Notes: generated from the sequence alone by a model not told the origin. A DNA stretch of 64,000 bases from Bradyrhizobium zhanjiangense (GCF_004114935.1 NZ_CP022221.1:4361001-4425000), one strand, 5' to 3'; counted from the first letter of the stretch, positions 8,595-17,267 are shown. Numbers and translations are program-made.

Positions 8595-8924
8595 ATGGCT
8601 CAGTCCGAAGACATGACCCGCTGCATCGGGCTCTGCATGAGCTGCTACCAGATCTGCCTCGGCACGGCGATGAACCACTGCCTCGAGTCCGGCGGCAAGC
8701 ACGTGGAGCCGAAGCACTTCCGCCTGATGATGGCCTGCGCCGAGATGTGCCGGACGGCCGCGCATTTCATGCTGATCAACACGCCACATCACAAGCACAC
8801 CTGCGGCGAATGCGCGGAAATCTGCGCCGAATGCGCCGAGGACTGCGAGCGGATCGGCGGCATGGACGAATGCGTCGCGATGTGCCGCTCGTGCGCCCAA
8901 TCCTGCCGCGCGATGGCGGCCTGA
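8595..8924 (+). CDS. Four-helix-bundle copper-binding protein (Csp-like)
   Basis: The 109-residue protein has 16 cysteines (10, 14, 17, 21, 29, 48, 52, 70, 73, 77, 80, 84, 93, 97, 100, 104), mostly in CxxxC and CxxC spacing along four helices. This is the pattern of the copper storage proteins Csp1/Csp3 (DUF326), where cysteines line the core of a four-helix bundle and bind many Cu(I) ions. There is no Tat or Sec signal, so it resembles the cytosolic Csp3 type. The ATG at 8595 follows GGAGAGA. It lies 85 bp after the cysteine-bearing flavoprotein. Copper storage is inferred from the family. Confidence 0.88.
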   Translation: MAQSEDMTRCIGLCMSCYQICLGTAMNHCLESGGKHVEPKHFRLMMACAEMCRTAAHFMLINTPHHKHTCGECAEICAECAEDCERIGGMDECVAMCRSCAQSCRAMAA

Positions 8925-8937
8925 AAGGACAAAGCCC

Positions 8938-9126
8938 ATGCTGGAAGAGAAACTCAAGGAAGCCATCATCGGCGAGCTGCAAAGACAAGCTGCCGACCGG
9001 CCGCAAGCGCTCAAGGTTCAAGGCTCGGACGATGTGAAACGCTCGGAGGAGCTGACCGTCAACGGCAAGGTCGACCTTGGCGCCCTGGTCATGGTGATCG
9101 CGGGATCGGTGGCCGGCGGCCCTTAG
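8938..9126 (+). CDS. Small hypothetical protein
   Basis: This 62-residue protein starts 13 nt after the stop of the copper-binding protein, with AAGGA upstream, so it is probably in the same operon. It has an N-terminal amphipathic helix (MLEEKLKEAIIGELQRQ) and a hydrophobic glycine-containing end (LGALVMVIAGSVAGG) that could contact the membrane. No family is recognised and there are no cysteines or metal ligands of note. Confidence 0.7.
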   Translation: MLEEKLKEAIIGELQRQAADRPQALKVQGSDDVKRSEELTVNGKVDLGALVMVIAGSVAGGP

Positions 9127-9147
9127 CGCGGTCGTCGACCGGCCCGT

Positions 9148-9405
9148 TTAGCCGTATTCCTCCCCGATACCGTATTCCCGGTAGATCTCCAGCGGATCGA
9201 GGTCGGGAAACAGGCGACATTTGGCCTGGGCCAGGTGCAGGCTCACCGCCGCCGGCTCCTTGCCGTTCGAGAGCATCTTGCGGATGTCGTCCATATGCGC
9301 GTTCGGCCGGTGCTTTGGCTCGAGCTGTTCCAGCGCGACCAGCGCGGTCGCAAGCGCCTCGGTCAGAACCCAATCGTCGTGGCCCGTGATTCCCTTCTTC
9401 GACAT
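9148..9405 (-). CDS. Small hypothetical protein
   Basis: An 85-residue minus-strand protein, convergent with the previous gene. It is mainly helical, with one cysteine and the end REYGIGEEYG. The ATG at 9405 follows a GGGG stretch; an alternative in-frame ATG at 9420 adds five residues. I do not recognise a domain. Codon composition is consistent with real coding (high third-position GC). Bases 9406-9693 upstream show no further gene. Confidence 0.65.
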   Translation of the reverse strand: MSKKGITGHDDWVLTEALATALVALEQLEPKHRPNAHMDDIRKMLSNGKEPAAVSLHLAQAKCRLFPDLDPLEIYREYGIGEEYG

Positions 9406-9693
9406 CGGCAGACCCCACATGTGGCGGCGGTCGATAGTCTATCGCGACTTTCGCCAAATCGCCATTGAGCCGTTGCGGGCAAGCGGCGCGGGAATGGGGC
9501 GACGGCGTGCTCCGGCTTGCAATATGGCCGCGTGTGGCTAAAAGGCGGCGAGTTGCGGGGCGAAAGTATCTTTGTTGAAACAAACTTGGCGTAGACGGGC
9601 CTGTACGGCATCCAGGCCGGCTGCTCCGGTCTGGCCCCTGATCCCGTAGGCGCGACGATCCGGTTGCGCTACCCCTTCAAGGCTCGAGCCAGC

Positions 9694-10068
9694 ATGGTTT
9701 TTCTTAGCTTCGTCTACCGCTTCATCACCAATTTCGCGTTCATGGCGGTGGTCTATTTCAGCCTGAACTTCATGGAGAAGTACCCTAACCGGGCGATCCT
9801 AGCGATCCTGGTGCTGGTCTATGCCGCCATGCGCGCAGCCTCGACGCTGCGCGCGTTCTATTTCTTCCAGAAGATCGAAAAGCTGGAGGCCGAGACGCGG
9901 CGGCTTCAGGCCCCGATCAATGATGGTTCGGGCGGAACTTCGGCACGCAAGCAAGTGGTCGCCGACGTTGCGCGGCTGCGGCGCGACGGCGAGCTCAAGT
10001 CCTATATGGACCTGTTCTTCCTGGCGCTGATCGTGCTGCTCTGCGTCGCCGCAATCATGCGGCAGTAG
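9694..10068 (+). CDS. Small inner-membrane protein
   Basis: The 124-residue product has three hydrophobic stretches: residues 1-28, 32-50 and about 102-122. A charged cytoplasmic helix (KIEKLEAETRRLQ) lies between the second and third. The start at 9694 was chosen at the beginning of the first membrane segment; the longer frame from 9664 adds only a basic tail. The function is unknown. It is convergent with the deacetylase gene, with four bases between the stops. Confidence 0.75.
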   Translation: MVFLSFVYRFITNFAFMAVVYFSLNFMEKYPNRAILAILVLVYAAMRAASTLRAFYFFQKIEKLEAETRRLQAPINDGSGGTSARKQVVADVARLRRDGELKSYMDLFFLALIVLLCVAAIMRQ

Positions 10069-10072
10069 GACT

Positions 10073-11344
10073 TTAAGCGCGCTTCTTCAGGCTGGCGACC
10101 CCGGTCGGACGCGGCGCGGCGGCCTTGGGCGCCGTGGTATTGGCCTGCGCAGCGCGCTTCGGTGTGCCATGCGCGGCATGCGCCGTCCGCCGTCCCGGCG
10201 ATTTGGCTGCCTTGCCCTTGGCCGGATGAGGCCTCTCGGCTGCCATGGCCAGCCGCGTCGCGGCGCGCCGTGAGGCGGTCGTCGACAGCAGCACCTCGAC
10301 CGAGCCCTCGGGAATCGCAAACAGGTCGCGGTCCGGCACGGGCAGGATGGCCGCGACATTCGCCTGCGCCATGGTCCGGCGCGGCAGCAGCGGCTGATGC
10401 TCGGTCTGCGCATTGAGGTCGGCAACAGCGGGCGCCGGCAGCGTTCCGGTCTGCGCGAACACGAAATTCGGCACGCGCGGCCAGCGTGCGATCGGCGTCG
10501 TCTCGGTCGGCGGATGCAGCAGCCACTCCACTGGCGTCGTCGGCGTTGCCGGCCGATCGGCGGTCGCAGGCACCACATGGACGATGCGATAGCCGCGCGC
10601 CTTGAGGTCGCGAATGATCTTCGGCAGCGCCGCCACCGTGCGGGCCTGGATGTCGTGCAGCAGCAGGATGCCCTTGCCCTTGGCCTCCAGCCGCTGGATC
10701 GCGAGCTGATAGACCCGGTCGGACGAGACATGGCGCCAATCGTCGGCCGGGAAATCGGCGCTCCAGACCTGGATGCCGCGCGAGATCAGGTGGTTCTCGA
10801 CGCCTTCGGCGCGCATCAGGCCGGGAATGCGGAAGAATGGCGCGAGCTTGGACGGATCGGTCATCGCGGCCGAGGTCCATTCGATGCCGCCATTGATCTC
10901 GGCCTCGGCCTTCTCGATCGGCATCCGGTCGAACGTCAGCGGATGGTCCATGCTATGGGTGCCGACGGTGTGGCCCGCCGCCACCAGCTTGCGCACCCCT
11001 TCCGGATTGGCCTTGGCCTGGTTGCCGATGATGAAGAAGGTGGCCTTGATGCACTCGTCGGCGAGGATCTGGAGCACTTGGTTGGAATATTTCGGCAGCG
11101 GACCGTCGTCGAAGGTAAGGACCACCTCATGGTCCTTCAGCGGCAGCGTCTCGCGATATTGCATGGTGCCGATCAGCGGATGCTCGCGCGGATCGACCAC
11201 GAGGGTGCGGGAGGTCCCGAGCGCGTCCGGATGGCCGGGACAGTCGGCCGCGAGCGCCGCCGGCGAAGCGGTGGTCAGTAATCCCAACAACAGGCCCAGG
11301 GCGCTCCACGATCGCGTCCGCGAAACAACGCTACTTCCGATCAT
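10073..11344 (-). CDS. Exported polysaccharide deacetylase, long basic tail
   Basis: The 423-residue product starts with a cleavable-looking signal sequence (SALGLLLGLLTTASPAALA) and carries a NodB-type deacetylase domain. Visible motifs are TFDDGP (motif 1), HSMDHP (metal-binding HxxxH, motif 2), FFRIPG and LLLHD. Such enzymes remove N-acetyl groups from chitin-like, peptidoglycan or exopolysaccharide substrates in the periplasm. The last 120 or so residues are low-complexity, basic and Ala/Pro-rich, probably disordered and possibly wall-binding. The ATG at 11344 begins the signal peptide. A second deacetylase of the same type lies directly upstream at 11527, separated by 182 bp; the two may be duplicates with different substrates. 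Confidence 0.88.
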   Translation of the reverse strand: MIGSSVVSRTRSWSALGLLLGLLTTASPAALAADCPGHPDALGTSRTLVVDPREHPLIGTMQYRETLPLKDHEVVLTFDDGPLPKYSNQVLQILADECIKATFFIIGNQAKANPEGVRKLVAAGHTVGTHSMDHPLTFDRMPIEKAEAEINGGIEWTSAAMTDPSKLAPFFRIPGLMRAEGVENHLISRGIQVWSADFPADDWRHVSSDRVYQLAIQRLEAKGKGILLLHDIQARTVAALPKIIRDLKARGYRIVHVVPATADRPATPTTPVEWLLHPPTETTPIARWPRVPNFVFAQTGTLPAPAVADLNAQTEHQPLLPRRTMAQANVAAILPVPDRDLFAIPEGSVEVLLSTTASRRAATRLAMAAERPHPAKGKAAKSPGRRTAHAAHGTPKRAAQANTTAPKAAAPRPTGVASLKKRA

Positions 11345-11526
11345 GAACCTTCGTCTGCCCCCATATGCGATGGCCGCCTTAATAGGTCGGAGACGTCTGG
11401 AAACCGGTTCAGGCGCAAAGAACCCTTTCCCATGACAGGTCCCCCGACCATTTGCATGGGCTAGCATGAACAGAGTGTTAACAGGGCCTAAATCACCCCA
11501 TTTTGCGCCGGAGTGACATTCCGGCA

Positions 11527-12333
11527 TCAATGCGTGTCGGCATGCTTCTGCGCGGGGCCGGCCGGCGCGATGTGAACAACCCGATAGCCGTTCTCCCTCA
11601 GATACCGCAGGAAGGCCGGCATGATCGCGGCCGTGCGCGCCTTGGGGTCGTGGAAGAGGATGATGCCCTTGCCGCTGGCGGCAAGGCGCTCGGTGACGAG
11701 CTTCAATTCCTGCTCCGGCGTCATCTCGTTCCAGTCGCTGGCCCAGAGGTCAGCCCCGAACACGACGATGCCGCGCGCCTGGAGCAGGTCGAGCTGTCCT
11801 GGTGTTGCCTCGAAATAGGGGAAGCGGAAGAACGGCGTCGATGGCGTCGTGGTCGACACCCCGTGCAGCGCCATCTCGTCGGCCGCGATGCCGCGGTCGA
11901 TCTCGCTCTTCGCCTTGTCGAGCGGAAGCCGCGCCATGAACGGGTGCGAGAAGGTGTGGTGGCCGATGGTGTGGCCCTCGCTGGCGATGCGCTTGACCAT
12001 GTCTGGATGCTGGGAGGCGTGCAGGCCGATCAGGAAGAAGGTCGCACGCACGCATTCCTGCGCCAGCGCCGCCAGCACCTTTGAGGTGGTCGGCGGATGC
12101 GGGCCGTCATCGAAGGTCAGCACGACCTCGCGATCGGCGAGCGGCAGCGTCTGCGGAAAGCTCTTCAAGCCGACGCGCGGGGTGGTCTTGGCGTCGACGC
12201 TCAGAACGCGCGCGGTGCCGAGCGCGTCCTTGCGCGGGCACTCGGCGGCTTCTGGCGAGGTTGCGCCGACGAGGCCGGCCAGCACCGCGCCCAGCGCCAT
12301 CGAGGTCCATTCCGGCCGATGCATCTTTGTCAT
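11527..12333 (-). CDS. Exported polysaccharide deacetylase
   Basis: The 268-residue product has a signal-like start (MALGAVLAGLVGATSPEAAEC), the metal-binding motifs TFDDGP and HTFSHP, the FFRFPY strand and IILFHD. It resembles the adjacent deacetylase (10073-11344) across the catalytic domain but lacks the long basic tail. The start at 12333 has no strong ribosome-binding site, and a second ATG at 12324 is possible. It is divergent from mgtE, with 83 bp between the starts. Confidence 0.88.
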   Translation of the reverse strand: MTKMHRPEWTSMALGAVLAGLVGATSPEAAECPRKDALGTARVLSVDAKTTPRVGLKSFPQTLPLADREVVLTFDDGPHPPTTSKVLAALAQECVRATFFLIGLHASQHPDMVKRIASEGHTIGHHTFSHPFMARLPLDKAKSEIDRGIAADEMALHGVSTTTPSTPFFRFPYFEATPGQLDLLQARGIVVFGADLWASDWNEMTPEQELKLVTERLAASGKGIILFHDPKARTAAIMPAFLRYLRENGYRVVHIAPAGPAQKHADTH

Positions 12334-12416
12334 TGCGCTCGCAGTTCGCTTGTGGGTATTGCCTGAGCCGTCAGCCCAGACCATCTGATCCAACCTGTCA
12401 AACGGCGAGGCGCGCC

Positions 12417-13838
12417 ATGGATGAACAAATGGACGTTGCCCCTCCCGCTGCGGATTCGGTACTCGAGCACGTGCCGATGCGCAATGAAGACGGCGAAATT
12501 CGGCACGAATTCGTCGAGGAGATCGCGCATGCGATCGAGGCCGCAGACTCCGCACAGCTGCGCGCGATCGTCGCCGAGCTGCACGAGGCCGACCTCGGCG
12601 ACCTGATCGGCGCATTGCAGCCCGACGACCGGGTCCGCCTGGTCGAGTTGACCGGGCGCGACTTCGACTTCTCCGCGCTGAACGAGGTCGACGAGGCCGT
12701 GCGCGAGGAGATCCTCGAGGAACTGCCGCCGGAGACGGTCGCAGAAGGTGTCCGCGAGCTCGAATCCGACGATGCGGTCGAGCTCTTGGAAACCCTCGAC
12801 GCCGAGGATCAGGAGGAAATTCTCGAGAAGCTGCCGCTGCGCGAGCGCGTCGCGCTCGAGCGCAGCCTGCTCTATCCGGAAAATTCTGCCGGCCGCCGGA
12901 TGCAGACCGAGTTCATCGCGGTGCCCCAGGACTTCACCGTGGGCCAGGCGATCGACTACATGCGCGAGACGCCGGACCTGCCCGATCGCTTCTACGAGAT
13001 CTACGTCGTCGACAAGGACCAGCACTGGCAGGGCGCAGTGCCGCTCGACGTGCTGCTGCGCGCACGCCGTCCGGTGCCGCTCACCGAGCTGACCGACGAG
13101 GATCGCCGCCGCGTCTCCGTCCTGGAGGACCAGGAGGAGGTGGCGCGCATGTTCGGCAAGTACAATCTCGTCGCAGCGCCCGTGCTCGACACCCAGGACC
13201 GCCTGGTCGGCGTCATCACCGTCGACGACGTCGTCGACGTCATCGAGGAGGAGGCCGACGAGGACCTCAAGGCGCTGGGCGGCGTCACCAGCGACGAAGA
13301 GCTGTCCGACACATTTCTCACCATTGCGCGCGGCCGCTTCAACTGGCTGCTGGTCAACCTCGCCACCGCGTTCCTGGCGTCCTCCGTGCTCGGCCTGTTC
13401 GAAGGACAACTCGAGAAGATGGTCGCGCTCGCCGTGCTGGCACCGATTGTGGCGAGCCAGGGCGGCAATGCCGCGACCCAGACCATGACGGTCGCGGTGC
13501 GGGCGCTCGCGACCCGCGAGCTCGGCTCCTTCAACGCCTGGCGCGTCGTGATCCGCGAGAGCCTGGTCGGCCTCGTCAACGGTCTTGCCTTTGCCGTGAT
13601 CACGGGGATCGCGGCCGTGGCCTGGTTCAAGATCCCGGGCCTCGGCATCGTCATCGGGCTTGCAATCATCTGCAATCTCGTCGCCGGCGCGCTCGGCGGC
13701 ATCCTGATCCCGATGGCGCTCGACCGTGTCAGGGCAGACCCGGCGGTGGCGTCCGGCACCTTCGTCACCACCGTGACCGACGTCGTCGGCTTCTTCTCCT
13801 TCCTCGGCATTGCGACGCTCTGGTTCGGGTTGAAGTAG
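12417..13838 (+). CDS. mgtE: MgtE magnesium transporter
   Basis: The 473-residue product has the MgtE layout. An acidic N domain has many E/D residues, including EEILEELPPE and DDAVELLETLDAEDQEEILEKL segments split by short linkers. A pair of CBS domains follows at roughly 145-270 (VVDKDQHWQGAVPL, then LVGVITVDDVVDVIEEE). The C-terminal membrane domain is from about 300, with five helices and the conserved APIVASQGGNAATQTMTV stretch. MgtE is a Mg2+ channel gated by cytoplasmic Mg2+ acting on the N and CBS domains. The ATG at 12417 begins the protein after GGCGAGG. The leader is only 83 bp, too short for a clear M-box riboswitch, and I see none. Confidence 0.93.
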   Translation: MDEQMDVAPPAADSVLEHVPMRNEDGEIRHEFVEEIAHAIEAADSAQLRAIVAELHEADLGDLIGALQPDDRVRLVELTGRDFDFSALNEVDEAVREEILEELPPETVAEGVRELESDDAVELLETLDAEDQEEILEKLPLRERVALERSLLYPENSAGRRMQTEFIAVPQDFTVGQAIDYMRETPDLPDRFYEIYVVDKDQHWQGAVPLDVLLRARRPVPLTELTDEDRRRVSVLEDQEEVARMFGKYNLVAAPVLDTQDRLVGVITVDDVVDVIEEEADEDLKALGGVTSDEELSDTFLTIARGRFNWLLVNLATAFLASSVLGLFEGQLEKMVALAVLAPIVASQGGNAATQTMTVAVRALATRELGSFNAWRVVIRESLVGLVNGLAFAVITGIAAVAWFKIPGLGIVIGLAIICNLVAGALGGILIPMALDRVRADPAVASGTFVTTVTDVVGFFSFLGIATLWFGLK

Positions 13839-13857
13839 GAGGCAGCCTCTCTCTCTT

Positions 13858-13944
13858 CGTCATTGCGAGCGTAGCGAAGCAATCCAGAAACCCTCCGCGG
13901 TGGCAGTCTGGATTGCTTCGTCGCAAGAGCTCCTCGCAATGACG
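13858..13944. repeat. Palindromic intergenic repeat, family A, copy 1
   Basis: The element begins CGTCATTGCGAGC, contains GCAATCCAGA and TCTGGATTGC as inverted core arms, and ends CTCGCAATGACG. It can form a long cruciform or hairpin. It lies 20 bp after mgtE, probably in the 3' untranslated region. Other copies are at 17181, 42239, 46694 and 60184 in this window. Confidence 0.9.
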
Positions 13945-14058
13945 GGGTGGGCACAGGGGCCCCCTCACTCAGCGCTGCGCCGCGTCCGGGGCACGAGACC
14001 TCGGTATCTTTAATCCGAACTTAAGCGACCTGCCGCATCATCGTCCGTGCTTGGGGGA

Positions 14059-14361
14059 ATGAGCATGCGGTTGCGGCTGAAGGCGGACGGGCGGATCGTC
14101 GAATTGCGGGACGGGCAGGAATTTCCGGTCCGGCCGGCGGCCAATGCCGCGTCGGGCGACACCGGCCCGCTCGCGGTGCGCGATTTGCGCCGCCGCGCCC
14201 GTCTCACCCAGATGGAGTTCGCCGCAAAACTCGGCGTCCCCGTCGAGACCATCCGCAATTGGGAGCAGGGCAAGCGCGCCCCGCGGGGACCGGCCCGCGC
14301 GCTGCTCGCCGTGATCGCGCATGCGCCGGATACGGTGTTCCAAGCGCTCGCCAAGGTCTGA
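14059..14361 (+). CDS. HTH (XRE-like) DNA-binding protein
   Basis: The 100-residue protein has an N-terminal beta-like stretch (RLRLKADGRIVELRDGQEF) and a C-terminal helix-turn-helix (LTQMEFAAKLGVPVETIRNWEQGKR, about 46-73) of the XRE/lambda-repressor type. It is close in length to antitoxins of the NadS/HigA kind, but no toxin gene lies next to it: the neighbours are a repeat and an aldo/keto reductase. GGGGG lies just before the ATG at 14059; the second ATG at 14065 has better spacing and may be used instead. The target is unknown. Confidence 0.8.
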   Translation: MSMRLRLKADGRIVELRDGQEFPVRPAANAASGDTGPLAVRDLRRRARLTQMEFAAKLGVPVETIRNWEQGKRAPRGPARALLAVIAHAPDTVFQALAKV

Positions 14362-14519
14362 TGACCAAGGCCTGACGCCAAGAGCTCGACGCGAACCTCA
14401 CGTTAGTATTGCCCTGAATATCCGGCCGAACTGCCGCGGGCTTGCGTTGGCAGTGACATGGGCCGGGTCCATAATGACGCTAGGATGATTTGGGGCTGCC
14501 GCAACAGAGAGGATTCCTC

Positions 14520-15338
14520 ATGCTGTTCGTCGAGGCCAATGGTGCAAGGATCCCGGCGATCGGGCTCGGCACCTGGGAATTGGACGGCCGGCCGGCCGCG
14601 CGCGTGGTCGAGCAGGCGCTACGGCTCGGCTATCGCCACATCGACACCGCGCAGGTCTATGACAACGAGCGTGAGGTCGGCGACGGCTTGCGGTCCTCGG
14701 GCGTGCGCCGCGACGACATCTTCCTCACCACGAAAGTCTGGACCAACCATTTCGCGCCCCACGATCTCGAACGCTCGGTCAAGGAGAGCCTCGCCCGCCT
14801 GCGGCTTCCCTCGGTCGACCTGTTGCTGCTGCACTGGCCCAATTCGCACGTGCCGCTGGCGGAGACGCTTGGAGCGCTATCGCATGCGAAGACGATGGGC
14901 CTCACCCGCCATATCGGCGTTTCCAATTTCACGGTGGCGCTGATCGAGCAGGCGGTGGCGTTATCGCCCGAGCCGCTCGCCTGCAACCAGGTCGAATATC
15001 ATCCTTATCTCGACCAGGCGAAGGTGAGGGCGGCCTGCGACCAGCATGGTCTTGCCCTCGTCGCCTACAGTCCCATCGCCAAGGGTCGCATCAAGACCGA
15101 CCAGACCCTCGCGGAGATCGGCCGCGCCCATCGCAAGACGCCGGCACAAGTGTGCCTGCGCTGGCTGGTGCAGCAGAATGTCGCTGCGATCCCGCGCACC
15201 TCGCGCGTCGAGCGCCTGTCGGAAAACATCGAGATCTTCGATTTCGAGCTGTCGGAGGACGAGATGAGCCGGATCGCCGCCCTGGCCCACCCCAAGGGCC
15301 GCCTGACCGATTTCGGCTTCGCGCCGAAATGGGATTGA
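14520..15338 (+). CDS. Aldo/keto reductase (2,5-diketogluconate reductase-like)
   Basis: This 272-residue protein carries the full AKR catalytic tetrad: D42, Y47, K72 and H105 in GYRHIDTAQVYDNE, TTKVW and LLLHWP. The C-terminal strand set (AYSPIAKGR, IPRTSRVERLSENI) forms the NADPH site. AKR5-type enzymes reduce small carbonyls such as methylglyoxal or diketogluconate using NADPH. The ATG at 14520 is preceded by GAGGA; the in-frame ATG at 14490 has no site. There is a 49-bp gap to the next gene on the same strand. Confidence 0.88.
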   Translation: MLFVEANGARIPAIGLGTWELDGRPAARVVEQALRLGYRHIDTAQVYDNEREVGDGLRSSGVRRDDIFLTTKVWTNHFAPHDLERSVKESLARLRLPSVDLLLLHWPNSHVPLAETLGALSHAKTMGLTRHIGVSNFTVALIEQAVALSPEPLACNQVEYHPYLDQAKVRAACDQHGLALVAYSPIAKGRIKTDQTLAEIGRAHRKTPAQVCLRWLVQQNVAAIPRTSRVERLSENIEIFDFELSEDEMSRIAALAHPKGRLTDFGFAPKWD

Positions 15339-15387
15339 GGGGGGCCTGGGGTATGCTAGGACCAGCGCGGCAACCCGAAGTCAGTCG

Positions 15388-16338
15388 ATGGAACTGCGGA
15401 AGATCATACGGACGGACGTCGCGGCGTCGGCGATCGCGCATCTGACGCTGGTGGCGCTGATCATCCTGATCAGCGAGGTCCATCCGTTCCACGCCGCAGC
15501 GCCCGAGACTGTTTCGGTCGACATCGTCACGCCGGAGCAGGTCAAGGACGAGATCAAGGAGCAGGAGACGAAAGAGACGGCAAAGGAGAAACCGCCGGAG
15601 CCGACGCCCGACCTGAAACTGCCGAAGCTGGATTTCACCGACAAGTCGGATGCGGCGGCCAAGCAGCAGGCCGCGCCATCGCCATCACCGCAGGCGTCGC
15701 CCGAGCCGCAACGTTCCCTGCAACAGCAGCCTTCGCCTTCACCGAAGCCGCGCGAGGCCAACGCACAGCCGCAACAGCCTCCGCCGCAGGCCCCGCCTCA
15801 GCCGATGCCGCAATCGCCGCCACAGGCGATGCCGCAGCCGCCGATACAGCCGCCGTCGTCACAGGCGATGCAGCAGCCCCAGGCTGCGCCGCCACCGGCC
15901 TACCAGGCGCCGGAGCCTGACGTCACCGTCAAATACGGCGTCATGCTGGGCCTGCCGCCTGAATTGCCGACGGAGCTGCCGAAGGACACTCCCAAAGACG
16001 ACGGCGGCGACGCCAAGGATTCGATCGCCGCCAAGCTTCCACCGGAAGTCATCGACGAGCTGCGCCGTCACCTGAAAAGCTGCGCCAAGCTCCCGGCCGG
16101 GGTCGCGCCGACCGACAACGTCCACATCAAGCTGCGTACGGTGCTCGCCACCGACGGCACGCTGGCGCGCGAGCCGATCCTGATGGCGGCCCCGCCATCC
16201 GCGAAGGGCGTGGCCCTGGTGAAGTCCGCAATGAGCGCGCTCCAGAACTGCCAGCCCTACAAGATGCTGCCGGCCGCCTTGTACGGGGAATGGAAGGTGT
16301 TGGATTTGCCGTTCAGCCCGCGGGATTTTGGTGGGTAG
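15388..16338 (+). CDS. TolA/TonB-like membrane-anchored proline-rich protein
   Basis: The 316-residue product has one N-terminal membrane helix (SAIAHLTLVALIILISEV), then a charged linker with KE repeats, then a long Pro/Gln-rich region (about 95-185) that would cross the periplasm, and a C-terminal domain with two cysteines (C232 and C295). The layout matches TonB or TolA energy transducers. The end resembles the TolA C-terminal domain more than TonB (VHIKLRTVLATDGTL, QNCQPYKMLP). No exbBD or tolQR genes are adjacent, so its motor partner must lie elsewhere. The ATG at 15388 has only a weak upstream site. Confidence 0.7.
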   Translation: MELRKIIRTDVAASAIAHLTLVALIILISEVHPFHAAAPETVSVDIVTPEQVKDEIKEQETKETAKEKPPEPTPDLKLPKLDFTDKSDAAAKQQAAPSPSPQASPEPQRSLQQQPSPSPKPREANAQPQQPPPQAPPQPMPQSPPQAMPQPPIQPPSSQAMQQPQAAPPPAYQAPEPDVTVKYGVMLGLPPELPTELPKDTPKDDGGDAKDSIAAKLPPEVIDELRRHLKSCAKLPAGVAPTDNVHIKLRTVLATDGTLAREPILMAAPPSAKGVALVKSAMSALQNCQPYKMLPAALYGEWKVLDLPFSPRDFGG

Positions 16339-17040
16339 CATGTAGTTTTGTAGCCCGATGGAGCGCACGCTCCGGGCTGCGGGATTTTGTTGTGTCGCTC
16401 TCTGTCAATCCCAGTTCGCGAAAATATTCCACTTTACCGAAATTCGGATTTGTCGTATGTATCGCCCATCCCGGCTCACCCTTGAGGGGCGATCATGTGT
16501 CGTGATGATCGCTGAGCCGGGCTTGCGGTGGACGCGGCAGCGTCGGGCGCGAGATGTGCGGGTAGGGCGGATTGCTCTCCGTGAGCCCGAGGCTTCGTGC
16601 GGACGAACGGCGCTGTCAGGTTCGTCTCGCCAGTAAGTTTCCGGCTCCGTCGACAGGGTTGGAAAAACTGCGGCGCATAGCGAACCGTGCGTACGGCAAA
16701 ACCGTGTGGTCCTGGCCGTCGTTGCTACGGTCAAGCCTTGGCGGATGCGGCATTGGCGTCAACCGGCGCGATGCCGGCGACTTTCGCTGGGGTGAGGGAG
16801 GCCAGAACGAACTCGGCTCCCGGGAGAGCGCGGCATAAGCCGTCCAACCACTGCGCAGGGAAGGCCGAGTGTTCGGCTTCACCTGTATGCCGCTGTGCAG
16901 TTTTCTGCGTGTGCCTTCGCACAGCGGACCGTGGGTGCCAGCCGGCACCCGGCCTTCCCTGCGCCCTCTTTCTTTGGGGGCGATGGAGAGAGCAAAGCTC
17001 GGGCGAAACGCGCCGCGAGAATGAGAAGGCGTGTCTGGCG
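16339..17040. other. Gene-free repeat-like region
   Basis: About 700 bp without a convincing gene. The first part holds a degenerate copy of family D (16350-16384, TAGCCCGATGGAGCG...TCCGGGCT). The rest has several short inverted segments and open frames in all phases, with none showing a domain. The stretch ending in GCACCCGGCCTTCCCTGCG closely resembles, from memory, a dispersed sequence often mis-annotated as genes in Bradyrhizobiaceae. I interpret it as an old composite repeat. Two palindromic repeats follow at once (17041 and 17181). Confidence 0.5.
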
Positions 17041-17145
17041 CTGTCATCGCCCGCGAAGGCGGGCGATCCAGTATTCAAGAGACGGTCGTGATTGAACCGA
17101 GAGGCCGCGGCGTACTGGATTCCCCGCCTTCGCGGCGAATGACAG
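17041..17145. repeat. Palindromic intergenic repeat, family B, copy 1
   Basis: It starts CTGTCATCGCCCGCGAAGGC, has inner arms GCGATCCAGTATTC and GTACTGGATTCCCCGCC, and ends GCGAATGACAG. It is a long imperfect inverted repeat. The second copy of this family is at 51916-52018. Confidence 0.8.
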
Positions 17146-17180
17146 TGGCATTTGGAGGACGACGGCAGTGCCCCTTGCTC

Positions 17181-17267
17181 CGTCATTGCGAGGAGCCCTT
17201 GCGACGAAGCAATCCAGAGTCTTTCCGCGGAGGGATTCTGGATTGCTTCGCTGCGCTCGCAATGACG
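17181..17267. repeat. Palindromic intergenic repeat, family A, copy 2
   Basis: CGTCATTGCGAGGAGCC on the left, core arms GCAATCCAGA/TCTGGATTGC, and GCTCGCAATGACG on the right. It lies downstream of the DUF599 gene stop at 17315, in the composite repeat region. Confidence 0.9.

Noticed and set aside
12334..12416. M-box riboswitch before mgtE
   Set aside because: The gap to the divergent gene is only 83 bp and no characteristic structure could be made out.
14059..14361. Toxin-antitoxin pair with the HTH protein
   Set aside because: The HTH protein resembles antitoxins in size, but no toxin-like gene lies on either side.
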